A stretch of DNA of 64,000 nt from Bacteroidia bacterium (GCA_026391655.1 JAPLDR010000055.1:34432-98431); one strand, 5' to 3'. Shown: positions 26,213-36,335, counted from the stretch's first letter. Made by a program: numbers and translations. The notes: a model not told the origin generated them from the sequence alone.

Positions 26213-26380
26213 ATGCCACTAAAAAAGGGGAAGTCAAAGAAAGTGATCAGCTCAAACGTAGAGGAGTTACTTCACAATTACAAGGAGACGGGAGCAATAG
26301 GGACGAGCCACCCGGAGTCAATGGAGAAGGCGCAGAAACAGGCAGTAGCAATAGCGTACGCGAATGCAAAGAAGAAATAA
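26213..26380 (+). CDS. Small DUF6496-type protein (55 residues)
   Basis: A short basic protein starting MPLKKGKSKKVIS and ending QKQAVAIAYANAKKK. This start and the AQKQAVAIA end are the marks of a family of tiny proteins (DUF6496 as I recall it) common in bacteria and some phages, of unknown function. The middle segment (YKETGAIGTSHPESMEKA) fits. It stands alone on the plus strand between minus-strand genes. Its codon use (many G- and GC-ending codons) differs from the AT-rich surroundings, which hints at acquisition. The start choice rests on the family-typical MPLKKG. Confidence 0.72.
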   Translation: MPLKKGKSKKVISSNVEELLHNYKETGAIGTSHPESMEKAQKQAVAIAYANAKKK

Positions 26381-26480
26381 ACACACCAGGAAAGACAAGA
26401 AAACTGGCTTTTTTATCGGAGAGAAAACTTCTTTGGAGCCTAAACATCCAATTAACACAGATGCTTTTTCGGTTTTGTTG

Positions 26481-26912
26481 TTATAAGCTTAAATTTATTG
26501 AGGATAAATCATGTATTTCAATAACGACATTTTTCCCCTTGTCTAAAAGAATAAAATTTTCTGAATATCTTCGACAATTTGCAGCTCCTGAATAATATTG
26601 AGACTTCTTAGGTGCAAGTTGAAATGAAAATTTTATTTTTTCGTATTTTGATGGAATCTCTATTTTGGAAGATATTTTGTCAGTCAGTACCGGGCTGATA
26701 CTATCTACTTTAACAATGTCTTTCCCGATATAATAATAAACAACAACTTCCCATAAAGAACCATCTATGAACTCTACAGGTGGATATAATTTAAGATTAT
26801 TTGAGATCTGATAAGTTGTAGGCGATTCTGTCGTTGCTGATTCAATTGGTACTAGAATTTCGTCACAACTTACACAAAGTATCATGAATAAAACAAATAT
26901 TAATTTTTTCAT
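26481..26912 (-). CDS. Hypothetical lipoprotein
   Basis: Protein of 143 residues. The N-terminus MKKLIFVLFMILCVSC ends in a lipobox (LCVS-C16), so it is probably a lipid-anchored envelope protein. The mature part is beta-rich with no family recognised (LWEVVVYYYIGKDIVKVDS, IKFSFQLAPKKSQYYSG). It may be a small Ig-like or transthyretin-like domain. No functional partner is adjacent; the gene stands between the DUF6496 gene and a repeat tract. Confidence 0.6.
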   Translation of the reverse strand: MKKLIFVLFMILCVSCDEILVPIESATTESPTTYQISNNLKLYPPVEFIDGSLWEVVVYYYIGKDIVKVDSISPVLTDKISSKIEIPSKYEKIKFSFQLAPKKSQYYSGAANCRRYSENFILLDKGKNVVIEIHDLSSINLSL

Positions 26913-26940
26913 GATTCAATTTCAATCTTTAATTTATAGG

Positions 26941-27760
26941 GCGGCGGATTAGGAATCATATCACCAGGTTAAAAAACGTTGTAAAATTAGTTTACATTTA
27001 TTTATTTTGAAAGCGGATAGCAAGCTAATTATCAACATCAACCAGATACTTATTAACAAATCCCCTATTCTTGTTTTTATTGCATGGTTGAACGGGAATG
27101 TGTTGTTTAGTTGTCATAAATATTTAGATTTATTAGTTTTAATCTAAATATTAGTTGAATAATAGATAGGATGTACGTTGTTTTATTGTCATAAATATTT
27201 AGATTTATTAGTTTCCATCAATTTTTACCGGTGAGCAGATAGTAAGCATTCTCAAATTAATGGTTAATAACATTGTTGATAAGTTTTAAACCTTGTTTTA
27301 TTGGACAACGCATAGAAAGAGGGGTTGCAGCTTTTAGTTTTCATTGTAAAGTTAGTTTACACCTGTTTTATTTGAAGATGGCTATCAATCTGATTATCAA
27401 CTTTTATCGTATATTTGCCAATCAAGTCCTATCCATATTTTAGCAGTAAGAGAATAGGAATTATACAAAAATTAACAGTTGATAACGTTGTTCATAAGGT
27501 TCACTAAAAGTTTCATTGTACAGTAAATAGTAGTTCATAACCCTGCTTAAATCATTCTGGTCTCTTTTAGCTTCAACCATTTTTTTATTGAATTGTGGTC
27601 ATAAATTGTAAAAAAAGCTATCACAATGTAAAATTTAACTGCACTTCTATCCTTGTTTTATTGAATTGTGGTTACAAAGTGTAAAAAAGCTATCCAAATG
27701 TAAAATTCTATATACTTTTCAATCATGTTTTAATAATTAATGGTTAGAAGTTGTTCATTT
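26941..27760. repeat. AT-rich tract of degenerate direct repeats
   Basis: No gene is visible from 26913 to about 28046. Within it: a perfect 27-bp repeat at 27113-27139 and 27188-27214 (75 bp apart); a ~55-bp imperfect pair at about 27582 and 27655 containing TTTTATTGAATTGTGGT and GCTATC; a ~60-bp imperfect pair at about 26979 and 27343 containing TTAGTTTACA; and a TTAATGGTTAATAAC-like motif near 27258, 27472 and 27736. The units recur at roughly 70-75 bp or multiples. It resembles an eroded tandem or mobile repeat; function unknown. Confidence 0.65.
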
Positions 27761-27919
27761 ATATATTTACATTAATAGATGTATGTCTCAAATCAATTTT
27801 ACGGGATCAGGATAGAAAGATGTTTGTGTTTCCAATTAACAATTGAAGGCAAAAAGAAAAAAGCATTTATGATTAATCAATAAAAACTTATGCATGATAT
27901 ATCCCAATTCCAAATAAAG

Positions 27920-27927
27920 TATATTTG
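27920..27927 (+). promoter_or_regulatory. Candidate -7 promoter element for the GH5/GH53/GH35 run
   Basis: TATATTTG matches TAnnTTTG and would start transcription near 27934, about 110 bases upstream of the chosen GH5-like start at 28047. No convincing -33 TTTG at normal distance. Confidence 0.4.
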
Positions 27928-28046
27928 CATCTTCACCAGATTTCGACCAGGAATCATCCTTGAATAATTCAGGAACACCGGAAACTGATCATGTAAAAAC
28001 CTTATTAAATTACGTTCAACAAGAAGACTCCAACTTAAAATACGCT

Positions 28047-30641
28047 ATGAAAACAAGTAAATTAAAAATCGCTTTTCTGATGCTTGCTGCTGTATTACTA
28101 AGCTCAGCAGTTTATTCACAAAAGAATACCGATCCTGTCAAAATTGATAAAAACGGGAGAATGATCTGGAAAAATAATAACAAGGAAGCTTTTTTCTGGG
28201 GAGTTAACTACACAACACCTTTTGCCCACGCATACAGACAGATCGCCAAGCTGGGCGAAGAGAGGGAGAAAGTCATAGATATTGATACTTACCATTTATC
28301 AAGACTGGGTACCAATGCTTATCGCATCCATGTATGGGATTGCGAAATAAGTGACAGCATTGGGAACCTTTTGCAGAATGAACATCTCAAACTTTTGGAT
28401 TACCTGATCTATCGTTTTCAACAGAGAGGTGTCTATATCTTTTTGACTCCGATTGCTTACTGGGGAAATGGTTACCCTGAGCCGGAAGAAAAACTTCCCG
28501 GCTTCTCGGGAAAATATAACAAAGGTAATGTCTATATTTTACCGGAAGCTATTGCGGCTCAGGAACGATACCTGAAACAATTCGTCAATCATGTTAATCC
28601 TTACACAGGGAAAGCCTACAAAAATGATCCAATGATTGTTGGCTTCGAAGTATGCAATGAGCCGGGACATTCAAAAGCTGCAGAAACCACCGAATTTGTC
28701 AAAAAAATGATTGCCGCTATTAAATCCACGGGATGTGCAAAACCAGTTTTCTATAATGTCACTCAAAGTATAAATCTACTTCCTGATTTTATTAAAGGTG
28801 GTACCGATGGCGTTACATTCCAGTGGTATCCGACTGGATTGGTTGCCGGCCACGAACAACAGGGCAATTTTCTTCCCCAAATCGACGAATACTTTATGCC
28901 CTTCAAAAACGAAAAATATTTTGCAAATCAGGCCCGGTTAGTGTATGAATTTGATGCTGCCGATATAGGAAGATCATACATGTACCCTCCAATTGCCCTT
29001 TCATTTAAAGAAGCAGGTATGCAATGGGTTACCATGTTTGCCTACGATCCAATAGCCCTGGCAGCAAGCAATACAGAATATCAGACTCACTTTCTTAACC
29101 TGGCTTATGCGCCTCAAAAAGCAATCGGATTTAAGATTGCGGGTGAACTTTTCAGAAATCCACAGTATAAAAGAGACCGGGAAAATGAGAAAAAACCCTT
29201 TGATATGAAAGGCTTAAAAATCAGCTATACTGACGATATCTCCGAACTGGCGACCAATGAACTGTTCTTCCATACTAGTAACACCTCAACAAATCCACCA
29301 AACCTCTCAACGCTCAAATCGATTGCAGGTTATGGCACTTCACCAGTTGTTTCTTATAAAGGTTACGGCGCTTATTTTCTTGATAAAATCAGCGATCGTG
29401 TATGGAGACTCGAAGTAATGCCCGATGCAATATGGGTTCGGGATCCTTTCTCGAGAGCAACACCTAAAATCGAAAATGTTGTTATTAAATGGAATAAAAC
29501 CGGAATGGGTGTGAATCTGCCTGATCTTGGTAAAGATTTCACTGTTACAGGAATAAATGACGGGAATAATTTTACCTCAACTGCCACGGAAGGCAGGTTT
29601 ACCATCACACCCGGAGCTTATATTCTTTCAACTAAACCCGTAACAGAAGAGATTAAGAAAACAAAAATTGGCGTAATTACTGCCAATGAGTTCTTCGCTC
29701 CCAGGGAGACAAATAAAAATTTCTATTTTTTGCAAAATGCTCCTGAACAGGTTTCGGAAGGACAACCCGTAGTAATTACTGTGAAAGTAGTATCTCCTGC
29801 TGCACCAATTAAGAAGCTTACTTTACAACCTTCCGGCGGCGGTCAAAGAGGCTTTGGACGTTTCAGGCCTGTGATGATCAATATGGATAAAGTAGATGAA
29901 TATAAATACAAAGCCACCATACCCGATTCAATTGTAAAATCGGGATTGCTGACTTATACCATTATAGCTGAATCAACTACAGGGAAAACAACCATTTATC
30001 CGGGTGGAGTTGAAGGACCGACTTCAAGCTGGGAGTATTTTAATCCCGATTCATATTCTGTCAGGGTATTGCCGGCAGCAAGTGAAGTGCAACTGTTTAA
30101 TGCTGAATCTTCCGGACAGGCTTTAACTTTTTCCGGAAATCCAAAATTGAGAGGTAGTCTGGTACTTTCCGGAGTAACGGGTGAATCGATGCTCAGGTTT
30201 GCTCCCGGCAGGTCGGATTTCGGACAGGGAAGACCGAATACTTCAGGTGTAAATTATGCGATACAGAATTATATCGGAAATATTACCCAGGGAATTTCCA
30301 GATATGCAGATAAATACACTCAAATTCTCATTCATGGCAAAGCTTCTGACAAACCTGTTAAGATCGAAGTTACAATGATCAATAAAGATGGCAATGCCTA
30401 TTCGATAAAGACCTCACTTTTTGCAGATCAGGATGTTCAGACCATTAAATTAAAAGATCTTACTGAAGGGAAAATGTTTCTTCTGCCACGCCCCTACCCC
30501 GGATTCCTTCCTTTCTGGTATTCTGCAAAAACGAAGAAACCTTTTTCAATTTCAGAAATAGAAAGAATACAACTATTGGTTCCCGTAGAAGGTAATGAGG
30601 AGTTGCCAATGTTTGAGTTAACTTCTATTACTCTGAAGTAA
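28047..30641 (+). CDS. Secreted GH5-like (clan GH-A) glycoside hydrolase
   Basis: Protein of 864 residues from the ATG at 28047; the frame is open further upstream from a TTG at 27960, but the ATG gives a clean signal peptide (LKIAFLMLAAVLLSSAVYSQ), so it is preferred. The TIM barrel (residues ~30-380) has FFWGVNYTTPF, NAYRIHVWD, the acid/base Glu in FEVCNEPG (E205) and the candidate nucleophile in LVYEFDAAD (E301), the GH5 arrangement of mannanases, glucanases and galactanases. The C-terminal ~450 residues are beta-sandwich domains and one may bind carbohydrate. It begins a co-oriented group with GH53 (63 bases on) and GH35 (14 bases further), suggesting an operon acting on galactan or galactomannan-type chains. 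Exact specificity is not visible. Confidence 0.75.
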   Translation: MKTSKLKIAFLMLAAVLLSSAVYSQKNTDPVKIDKNGRMIWKNNNKEAFFWGVNYTTPFAHAYRQIAKLGEEREKVIDIDTYHLSRLGTNAYRIHVWDCEISDSIGNLLQNEHLKLLDYLIYRFQQRGVYIFLTPIAYWGNGYPEPEEKLPGFSGKYNKGNVYILPEAIAAQERYLKQFVNHVNPYTGKAYKNDPMIVGFEVCNEPGHSKAAETTEFVKKMIAAIKSTGCAKPVFYNVTQSINLLPDFIKGGTDGVTFQWYPTGLVAGHEQQGNFLPQIDEYFMPFKNEKYFANQARLVYEFDAADIGRSYMYPPIALSFKEAGMQWVTMFAYDPIALAASNTEYQTHFLNLAYAPQKAIGFKIAGELFRNPQYKRDRENEKKPFDMKGLKISYTDDISELATNELFFHTSNTSTNPPNLSTLKSIAGYGTSPVVSYKGYGAYFLDKISDRVWRLEVMPDAIWVRDPFSRATPKIENVVIKWNKTGMGVNLPDLGKDFTVTGINDGNNFTSTATEGRFTITPGAYILSTKPVTEEIKKTKIGVITANEFFAPRETNKNFYFLQNAPEQVSEGQPVVITVKVVSPAAPIKKLTLQPSGGGQRGFGRFRPVMINMDKVDEYKYKATIPDSIVKSGLLTYTIIAESTTGKTTIYPGGVEGPTSSWEYFNPDSYSVRVLPAASEVQLFNAESSGQALTFSGNPKLRGSLVLSGVTGESMLRFAPGRSDFGQGRPNTSGVNYAIQNYIGNITQGISRYADKYTQILIHGKASDKPVKIEVTMINKDGNAYSIKTSLFADQDVQTIKLKDLTEGKMFLLPRPYPGFLPFWYSAKTKKPFSISEIERIQLLVPVEGNEELPMFELTSITLK

Positions 30642-30704
30642 AGTTTTATCCTGAAGCTCATCAATAATATCTGATACATTTAATTGATTAAATATCATTA
30701 AGTC

Positions 30705-32120
30705 ATGAAAATACACACGAAATTTTTTGTTGCATTTATGGGCGTAATCTTACCTGCTATTTGTTTTTCCAATCAAAAATTAAACGATGTTGAGCCGAAT
30801 GCCGGCGTAGAATTGGTAATAACGCCTTACTCCACAACCATTTTTGCGGATGGGCATACTAAGTCTGCGATTGTGGTGCGTGTTCTTGATAAATCAGGAG
30901 ATGATGTAACAAACACAGAGGCTCCGCTTAAAATCCTGGTTAAGGGTAACGGGAGTATTGTCGTTAATGAAACCAGCGGAAACCGACAGTCAGTGATAAA
31001 GAAAATTCAGGAAGGAATCTGGGAGGCGCAGTTGATAAACGGGAGTTGCAGTTTTAGCCTGATTGCCGGTAGTACCCCTGATAAATTAAAAGTTGAAGTA
31101 AGTTCTGAAGGGCTAAAATCAGCGTCAACAGAAATCCATTCCATCATGCCGTTTAAGCTTTTATCACCTAAAAAAGAACAACTGAAACCATCAGGAAAAA
31201 CCATTGGTAAAATGCTTGGGGCCGATATCTCTTTTTTACCACAACTTGAGAGTCGTGGTATTAAATTCTCCGATAATGGGGTTCAGAAGGATGCCATTGA
31301 AATACTTAAAGATCATGGATTCAATTATATAAGATTAAGAATTTTCAATAATCCTGCTGCGGCAAAAGGTTATTCGCCGCAAAAAGGATTTTGTGACCTG
31401 GAGCATACCAAACAAATGGCTTTAAGGATCAAAAAAGCAGGTATGAAATTATTGCTTGATTTTCATTACAGTGATTACTGGGCAGATCCCCAGCAGCAAA
31501 ACAAACCATCAGCATGGGATGGTTTGGAGAATGAAAAGCTTGCCTCTGCTTTGAAGGATTATACGAAGGAAGTTATATCTGCACTGAAAAACCAGGGAAC
31601 TTCACCCGATATGGTTCAGATAGGTAATGAAATAAATCATGGAATGGTTTGGCCCGATGGGCATATAGGCAATCCTGATCAGTTGGCCCGACTGATTAAG
31701 GCAGGCGCAGAAGGTGTTAATGAAGTTGATCCTTCCATAATCATCATGCTTCATATTGCCTTGGGCGGTCAGAATGATGAATCGGTCTTCTGGCTTGATA
31801 ATATGATCGCAAGGGGAGTGAAATTTGATATTATCGGACTTTCTTATTACCCGAGATGGCACGGAACACTAACCGACCTGAAAAATAATATGCTCGATCT
31901 GATTTCACGGTATAAAAAAGATATCAATCTGGTAGAATACTCTCAGAAAAAGGAAGAGGTTAACGACATTGTTTTTAACTTGCCAAACGGTCGCGGAAAA
32001 GGTACCTGCATATGGGAACCTTTAAGTACCTGGGAACAAATTTTTGACAGAGACGGGAAATCAAACGATCTGATAAAGACCTATGACAAAATTGCTCGTA
32101 AATATCTTATAGAGAAATAA
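30705..32120 (+). CDS. Secreted endo-beta-1,4-galactanase (GH53) with N-terminal Ig-like domain
   Basis: Protein of 471 residues. Signal peptide (FFVAFMGVILPAICFS), then an Ig-like domain (about 30-150, LVITPYSTTIFADGHTKSA) and a GH53 barrel beginning KMLGADISFLPQLESRG. GH53 hallmarks: FNYIRLRIFNNP, LLLDFHYSDYWADP, the acid/base Glu in MVQIGNEINHG (E309), GLSYYPRWHG, the nucleophile in LVEYSQ (E411) and the terminal GTCIWEP. GH53 cuts beta-1,4-galactan in pectic side chains and type I arabinogalactan, releasing galacto-oligosaccharides. The following GH35 gene starts 14 bases after its stop, so the two are probably co-expressed: the galactanase would make oligomers and the GH35 enzyme trim galactose from them. 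Confidence 0.93.
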   Translation: MKIHTKFFVAFMGVILPAICFSNQKLNDVEPNAGVELVITPYSTTIFADGHTKSAIVVRVLDKSGDDVTNTEAPLKILVKGNGSIVVNETSGNRQSVIKKIQEGIWEAQLINGSCSFSLIAGSTPDKLKVEVSSEGLKSASTEIHSIMPFKLLSPKKEQLKPSGKTIGKMLGADISFLPQLESRGIKFSDNGVQKDAIEILKDHGFNYIRLRIFNNPAAAKGYSPQKGFCDLEHTKQMALRIKKAGMKLLLDFHYSDYWADPQQQNKPSAWDGLENEKLASALKDYTKEVISALKNQGTSPDMVQIGNEINHGMVWPDGHIGNPDQLARLIKAGAEGVNEVDPSIIIMLHIALGGQNDESVFWLDNMIARGVKFDIIGLSYYPRWHGTLTDLKNNMLDLISRYKKDINLVEYSQKKEEVNDIVFNLPNGRGKGTCIWEPLSTWEQIFDRDGKSNDLIKTYDKIARKYLIEK

Positions 32121-32134
32121 ATAGAATACTAGTC

Positions 32135-34915
32135 ATGAAGAAATTTCTAATCGTCATTACATTAATTACCTGTTGGTTATCCATTCAGGCACAACAAACC
32201 TATACTTTGGATGCATCGGCAGTAAACACAGAAACCAAAGCCGGTTTGCTCAAAATGGGTAATCCAGGTATAGCAGGCAAAGAGCTATTGGTGAATAACC
32301 GGTATATGACTTTAAGCGGAAAGCCAATTATTCCGGTTATGGGAGAAGTTCATTATACCAGAGTGCCTAAAAGTCAATGGGAAGATGTGATTTTAAAGAT
32401 GAAGACCAGCGGCATCAATATCATTGCCACCTATGTTTTATGGATCCATCACGAAGAGATTGAAGGGCAGTTTGACTGGAACGACAACAAAGATTTCCGG
32501 GCATTTGTAAAATTATGCGCAAAACATGATTTGTGGGTGTATCCCCGAATCGGTCCATGGTGTCATGCTGAGGTTCGCAATGGCGGCACGCCTGACTGGA
32601 TATTACAAAAAACCAACCTGAAAGACCGTTCAAATGATCCTGTTTATCAGGCATATGCTGAAGAATGGTACAAGCAGGTAGCCCTTCAGCTTAAAGGACT
32701 CATGTATAAAGATGGCGGGCCGGTTGTCGGTATTCAGCTCGAAAATGAATATCGCCAAGGCAAAGCTGGCGAAGCTCATATTTTGTGGTTGAAAAAAACA
32801 GCCTTAAAGTATGGTCTCGATGTACCACTGTATACCGTAACCGGATGGCAAAACGGTTCTGTACCTCCTTATGAAGTCATCCCTTTATTTGGTGCTTATC
32901 CCGACGAACCCTGGGCCGATAATTTAAAAAGGGGCGCCGACTGTGGAAATTTTCAATTCTCACCTTTCCGCGACAGCGACAATATTGGAAATGCGGTACA
33001 GAAAAACAGGGAGCAATACCTTGATTTATCAGCTTATCCATATTTTACCTGCGAGGTGGGTGTTGGCATTGAAAACACCGAACATCGCCGGTTAAAAATT
33101 GGTAGTGTCGATGGTTTGGGTTTGATCATGGGCAAGATCGGCTCAGGGAGTAATCTGGTTGGATACTATATGTTTGCCGGTGGTTCAAATCCGCACGGAA
33201 TACTTACTTCCATGGAAGAAAATAAAGATGAAACCGGCTATTGGAACACCAATCCTATTATTTCATACGATTTTCAGGCGGCCATCCGCGAATCGGGAGA
33301 GCTGAATGATTCCTATTATGAAGTTAAAAAACTACATTATTTTCTGAATGAATTTGGGAATCTGCTTGCACCTATGGAACCGGTATTTCCTCAAAAGAAA
33401 GAAGATTTGCAATACGTTGTCAGAACAGATAATAACTCAGCCTTCCTGTTTGGTACTAATTATTGCAGGCATAACGCTTCAGGCGAAAAGAAAAATGTGC
33501 AGTTCGACATTAAACTGAAAAATGAAACATTGACTTTCCCATCAAGACCAATAACTGTCAAGGACAGTGCAATGTTTGTTTGGCCAATGAATTTCAGGAT
33601 GGGTAGCACGCTTTTGAAATACGCCACAGCACAACCTCTTTGCAACATCGCTGATAAATGGATTTTCATTCAGGATGCAGCTATCAACCCGGAATTTTGC
33701 TTTGATGCCTCAACCATAAACAAAATAACATCCTCAACCGGAACGATTGCGCAAACAAATGGCCGATATATTGTTAGCGATATCAAACCCGGTATGAACT
33801 GCATCATCAACCTTCAGAATAAGGACAATACAGAACAAAAAATTGTAGTTCTTTCAAAACAGGAAGCAAAGCAGGTATGGCTATTCAAAAAAGGGGATAA
33901 AAAATCCTTTTTTGTTTCCGAAGCCAATATATATCTGAATGGTGAAAAGCTTCATGTTTTCAGCAAGTCCAATAGTATCAAAATAAACAGGCTCAATGAA
34001 GAACAAAAGTCTGAGGCTGTTTTCACTGCTTCAACCTTTTCTGTTCCTGAGAAGAAAATTGAAATTGAGTTAAAAGAGTCAAAACCTTTGGATGAAGCAC
34101 AATGGCTGAGGACAGGTGCTGTCGAAAAGATCGATAATTCCAATACGCTCAGACATAGGTTTTTTGTAAAGGAATTTAGTCTTGGAAACCCTTCGAAGAT
34201 CAAAAAGGCTGAACTCATTCTTTCGGTTCAATCGGTATGTCGTGTGCAGATGAATAATGTTTGGGTGAATCAGAATCTGGCACCTGAATCGTTGAATATC
34301 ATTGATGTAACCGGATATGTCCAAAAAGGTGAAAACAAATTGATGCTTGATTTTCCGTTTGAAGCAGGACAAAAAGCTTTCGCTGCAAAACTCGTGGTTG
34401 AATATTTCAATGCTGATAAACTTGAGTTTGTAAGCGATCAGTCGTGGATGGTAAAAGATGATTATACCTTTCCATCATACCTGACCAAAGAGAAAGGCTA
34501 TAAACAGGCTGAAATATTGAATGCACCGGAGATATTAAATACTCCGCTGAAAGATCACATTTCGTACACCTTTAGCTTGCCTGAAAATTATCTCGCCAAT
34601 CTTAATAACCTGATTCTAAAGGTCATTTATAGCGGAGATAAAGCCAGACTTTATTTTAATCACCGTCTGATTGCCGATGATTTCAACAATGGCACAGAGT
34701 GGAACATCGCATTAAACAGGCTGGAAAGCAGTTTGGAGAATCAGCCCCTGCGACTCGATATTTATCCGTTGCCAATCATTCCAAGAGTTTATTTTGATAA
34801 TGAACAGGCAAAACAGGATGGTCAGGTTGCCAGGGTGAAAAAAATCCAATTAGTGACTGAATATCAATTCGATTTCAATGTAAGTGGAAACAGGTTAGAA
34901 TACGTCTCACAATAA
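32135..34915 (+). CDS. Secreted GH35 beta-galactosidase
   Basis: Protein of 926 residues. Signal peptide KKFLIVITLITCWLSIQAQ. The GH35 barrel shows PVMGEVHYTRVPKSQWED, TYVLWIHHEEIEGQFDW, IGPWCHAEVRNGGTPDW, the acid/base Glu in GIQLENEY (E205) and the nucleophile in FTCEVGVG (E307). The C-terminal half is several beta-sandwich domains; the size is at the upper end for bacterial GH35. It releases terminal beta-galactose, probably from galactan oligosaccharides. Third gene of the GH5/GH53/GH35 run; 14 bases separate it from GH53. The next GH53 gene has its own -7-like element, so the transcription unit may end here. Confidence 0.93.
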   Translation: MKKFLIVITLITCWLSIQAQQTYTLDASAVNTETKAGLLKMGNPGIAGKELLVNNRYMTLSGKPIIPVMGEVHYTRVPKSQWEDVILKMKTSGINIIATYVLWIHHEEIEGQFDWNDNKDFRAFVKLCAKHDLWVYPRIGPWCHAEVRNGGTPDWILQKTNLKDRSNDPVYQAYAEEWYKQVALQLKGLMYKDGGPVVGIQLENEYRQGKAGEAHILWLKKTALKYGLDVPLYTVTGWQNGSVPPYEVIPLFGAYPDEPWADNLKRGADCGNFQFSPFRDSDNIGNAVQKNREQYLDLSAYPYFTCEVGVGIENTEHRRLKIGSVDGLGLIMGKIGSGSNLVGYYMFAGGSNPHGILTSMEENKDETGYWNTNPIISYDFQAAIRESGELNDSYYEVKKLHYFLNEFGNLLAPMEPVFPQKKEDLQYVVRTDNNSAFLFGTNYCRHNASGEKKNVQFDIKLKNETLTFPSRPITVKDSAMFVWPMNFRMGSTLLKYATAQPLCNIADKWIFIQDAAINPEFCFDASTINKITSSTGTIAQTNGRYIVSDIKPGMNCIINLQNKDNTEQKIVVLSKQEAKQVWLFKKGDKKSFFVSEANIYLNGEKLHVFSKSNSIKINRLNEEQKSEAVFTASTFSVPEKKIEIELKESKPLDEAQWLRTGAVEKIDNSNTLRHRFFVKEFSLGNPSKIKKAELILSVQSVCRVQMNNVWVNQNLAPESLNIIDVTGYVQKGENKLMLDFPFEAGQKAFAAKLVVEYFNADKLEFVSDQSWMVKDDYTFPSYLTKEKGYKQAEILNAPEILNTPLKDHISYTFSLPENYLANLNNLILKVIYSGDKARLYFNHRLIADDFNNGTEWNIALNRLESSLENQPLRLDIYPLPIIPRVYFDNEQAKQDGQVARVKKIQLVTEYQFDFNVSGNRLEYVSQ

Positions 34916-35022
34916 TAGGATGAAACGATCCTTCAGTCTAAATTATTCATTATAGTTGCAGCATAAAAATATCGGAACAACAATACTGGAATTTTGATTC
35001 CATTTTAGAAACCGATAAACGT

Positions 35023-35030
35023 TACCTTTG
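35023..35030 (+). promoter_or_regulatory. Candidate -7 promoter element for the second GH53 gene
   Basis: TACCTTTG fits TAnnTTTG, 15 bases before the ATG at 35046, which would give a very short leader. No clear -33 partner. Confidence 0.45.
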
Positions 35031-35045
35031 TAAAAAAGAATTTAA

Positions 35046-36251
35046 ATGAAGACATATCTTCTACTTATCATACTTCTGTTTTTAAACCTTTCCTGTAAAA
35101 ATAATAACGTTTCAGCCGTGGAGGATCCAAAACCTGATCCAAAACCAAAATATCATTTTTTTACTCCTGACGAATTTGCAATGGGGGTCGATCTTTCATT
35201 GGTGAACCAAATCGAAGACCATGGCGGCGTTTACCGCGATTCGTCGCTCGTGCGCGATCCATTCCGGATCATGAAAGATCATGGCGCCAATATGGTACGC
35301 GTTCGTTTGTGGCACAACCCACAGTGGGTAAAGACGGTTTATGGAAGTGATCAAACGCCTTTATACAGCGGATTTGCCGATGTTTTAAAAACCATTCAAC
35401 GGGCAAAAACATTAGGATTGGCTGTCAATCTCACTTTTCACTATTCCGATTCCTGGGCCGATCCTGGCACTCAGAAGCCACCCCTAGCATGGGAAAATAT
35501 TACAAGTTTGCAGGTTTTGAAAGATTCAATTTACAACTATACTTATTCGGTATTGAGTAAATTGAATGCAAAAGGGCTGATGCCAGAAATGGTTCAGATT
35601 GGCAACGAAACCAATTGTGGTATGATGATGACCGGAACAAAAACCGGGTTTCCAAACCTTGACGGCTGCAATAATCACTGGCAGGAACTGGGCACGATCA
35701 TCAACAGCGGAATCAAAGCCGTGCGTGATGTTTCTGCACAATCTGCGATCAAAACAAAAATTGCGCTGCATATTGCGGATCCCAAAAATGTGGATTGGTG
35801 GTTCGGTAAGATTACTACTTCAGGAGCAGTAAGCGATTTCGATATCATTGGAATGTCGTATTATCCGTTGTGGCATACCACTATAGCATTTGGTGACTTA
35901 CCAGCTTTGATTACCAAACTGAAAAATAACTATAACAAAAAAGTGATGATTCTTGAAACAAGCTATCCCTGGACTGCCGGGTATTCCGATTCGTATAACA
36001 ACCAGTTTGGTAGCCAGGCTCCCCTGACCGGATATCCGTTTACTTTAGAAGGTCAATCTAAATTTCTGATCGATCTCACTAAAAATACGATCAGTGCCGG
36101 TGGTACGGGAGTAATGTACTGGGAACCCGACTGGATCAGTTCACAGATGAAAGATTTATGGGGAACCGGTTCATCGATGGAGAATTGTACATTTTTCGAT
36201 TTCGCGGGAAATACACTTTCATCAATAGATTATATGCGATATATTTATTAG
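35046..36251 (+). CDS. Lipoprotein endo-beta-1,4-galactanase (GH53)
   Basis: Protein of 401 residues with a lipoprotein signal (LLLIILLFLNLSC, Cys17) and a short Pro/Lys linker before the barrel, so probably anchored to the outer membrane. GH53 marks: FAMGVDLSLVNQIEDHGGVY, ANMVRVRLWHNP, LTFHYSDSWADPG, the acid/base Glu in MVQIGNETNCG (E188), GMSYYPLWH, the nucleophile in MILETSYPW (E304) and GVMYWEPDWI. It is a second, differently built galactanase: it lacks the Ig-like domain of its neighbour and is lipid-anchored, suggesting that it acts first at the surface while the other acts in the periplasm (inference). It lies 130 bases after GH35 and 84 bases before GH2. Confidence 0.93.
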   Translation: MKTYLLLIILLFLNLSCKNNNVSAVEDPKPDPKPKYHFFTPDEFAMGVDLSLVNQIEDHGGVYRDSSLVRDPFRIMKDHGANMVRVRLWHNPQWVKTVYGSDQTPLYSGFADVLKTIQRAKTLGLAVNLTFHYSDSWADPGTQKPPLAWENITSLQVLKDSIYNYTYSVLSKLNAKGLMPEMVQIGNETNCGMMMTGTKTGFPNLDGCNNHWQELGTIINSGIKAVRDVSAQSAIKTKIALHIADPKNVDWWFGKITTSGAVSDFDIIGMSYYPLWHTTIAFGDLPALITKLKNNYNKKVMILETSYPWTAGYSDSYNNQFGSQAPLTGYPFTLEGQSKFLIDLTKNTISAGGTGVMYWEPDWISSQMKDLWGTGSSMENCTFFDFAGNTLSSIDYMRYIY

Positions 36252-36335
36252 CATTCCAAAAGATCGGTTATTTCACATCGTTATCATTATAAAACAAACA
36301 AATATCAAGATTATCAACCAAATAATGCCAAAGAT

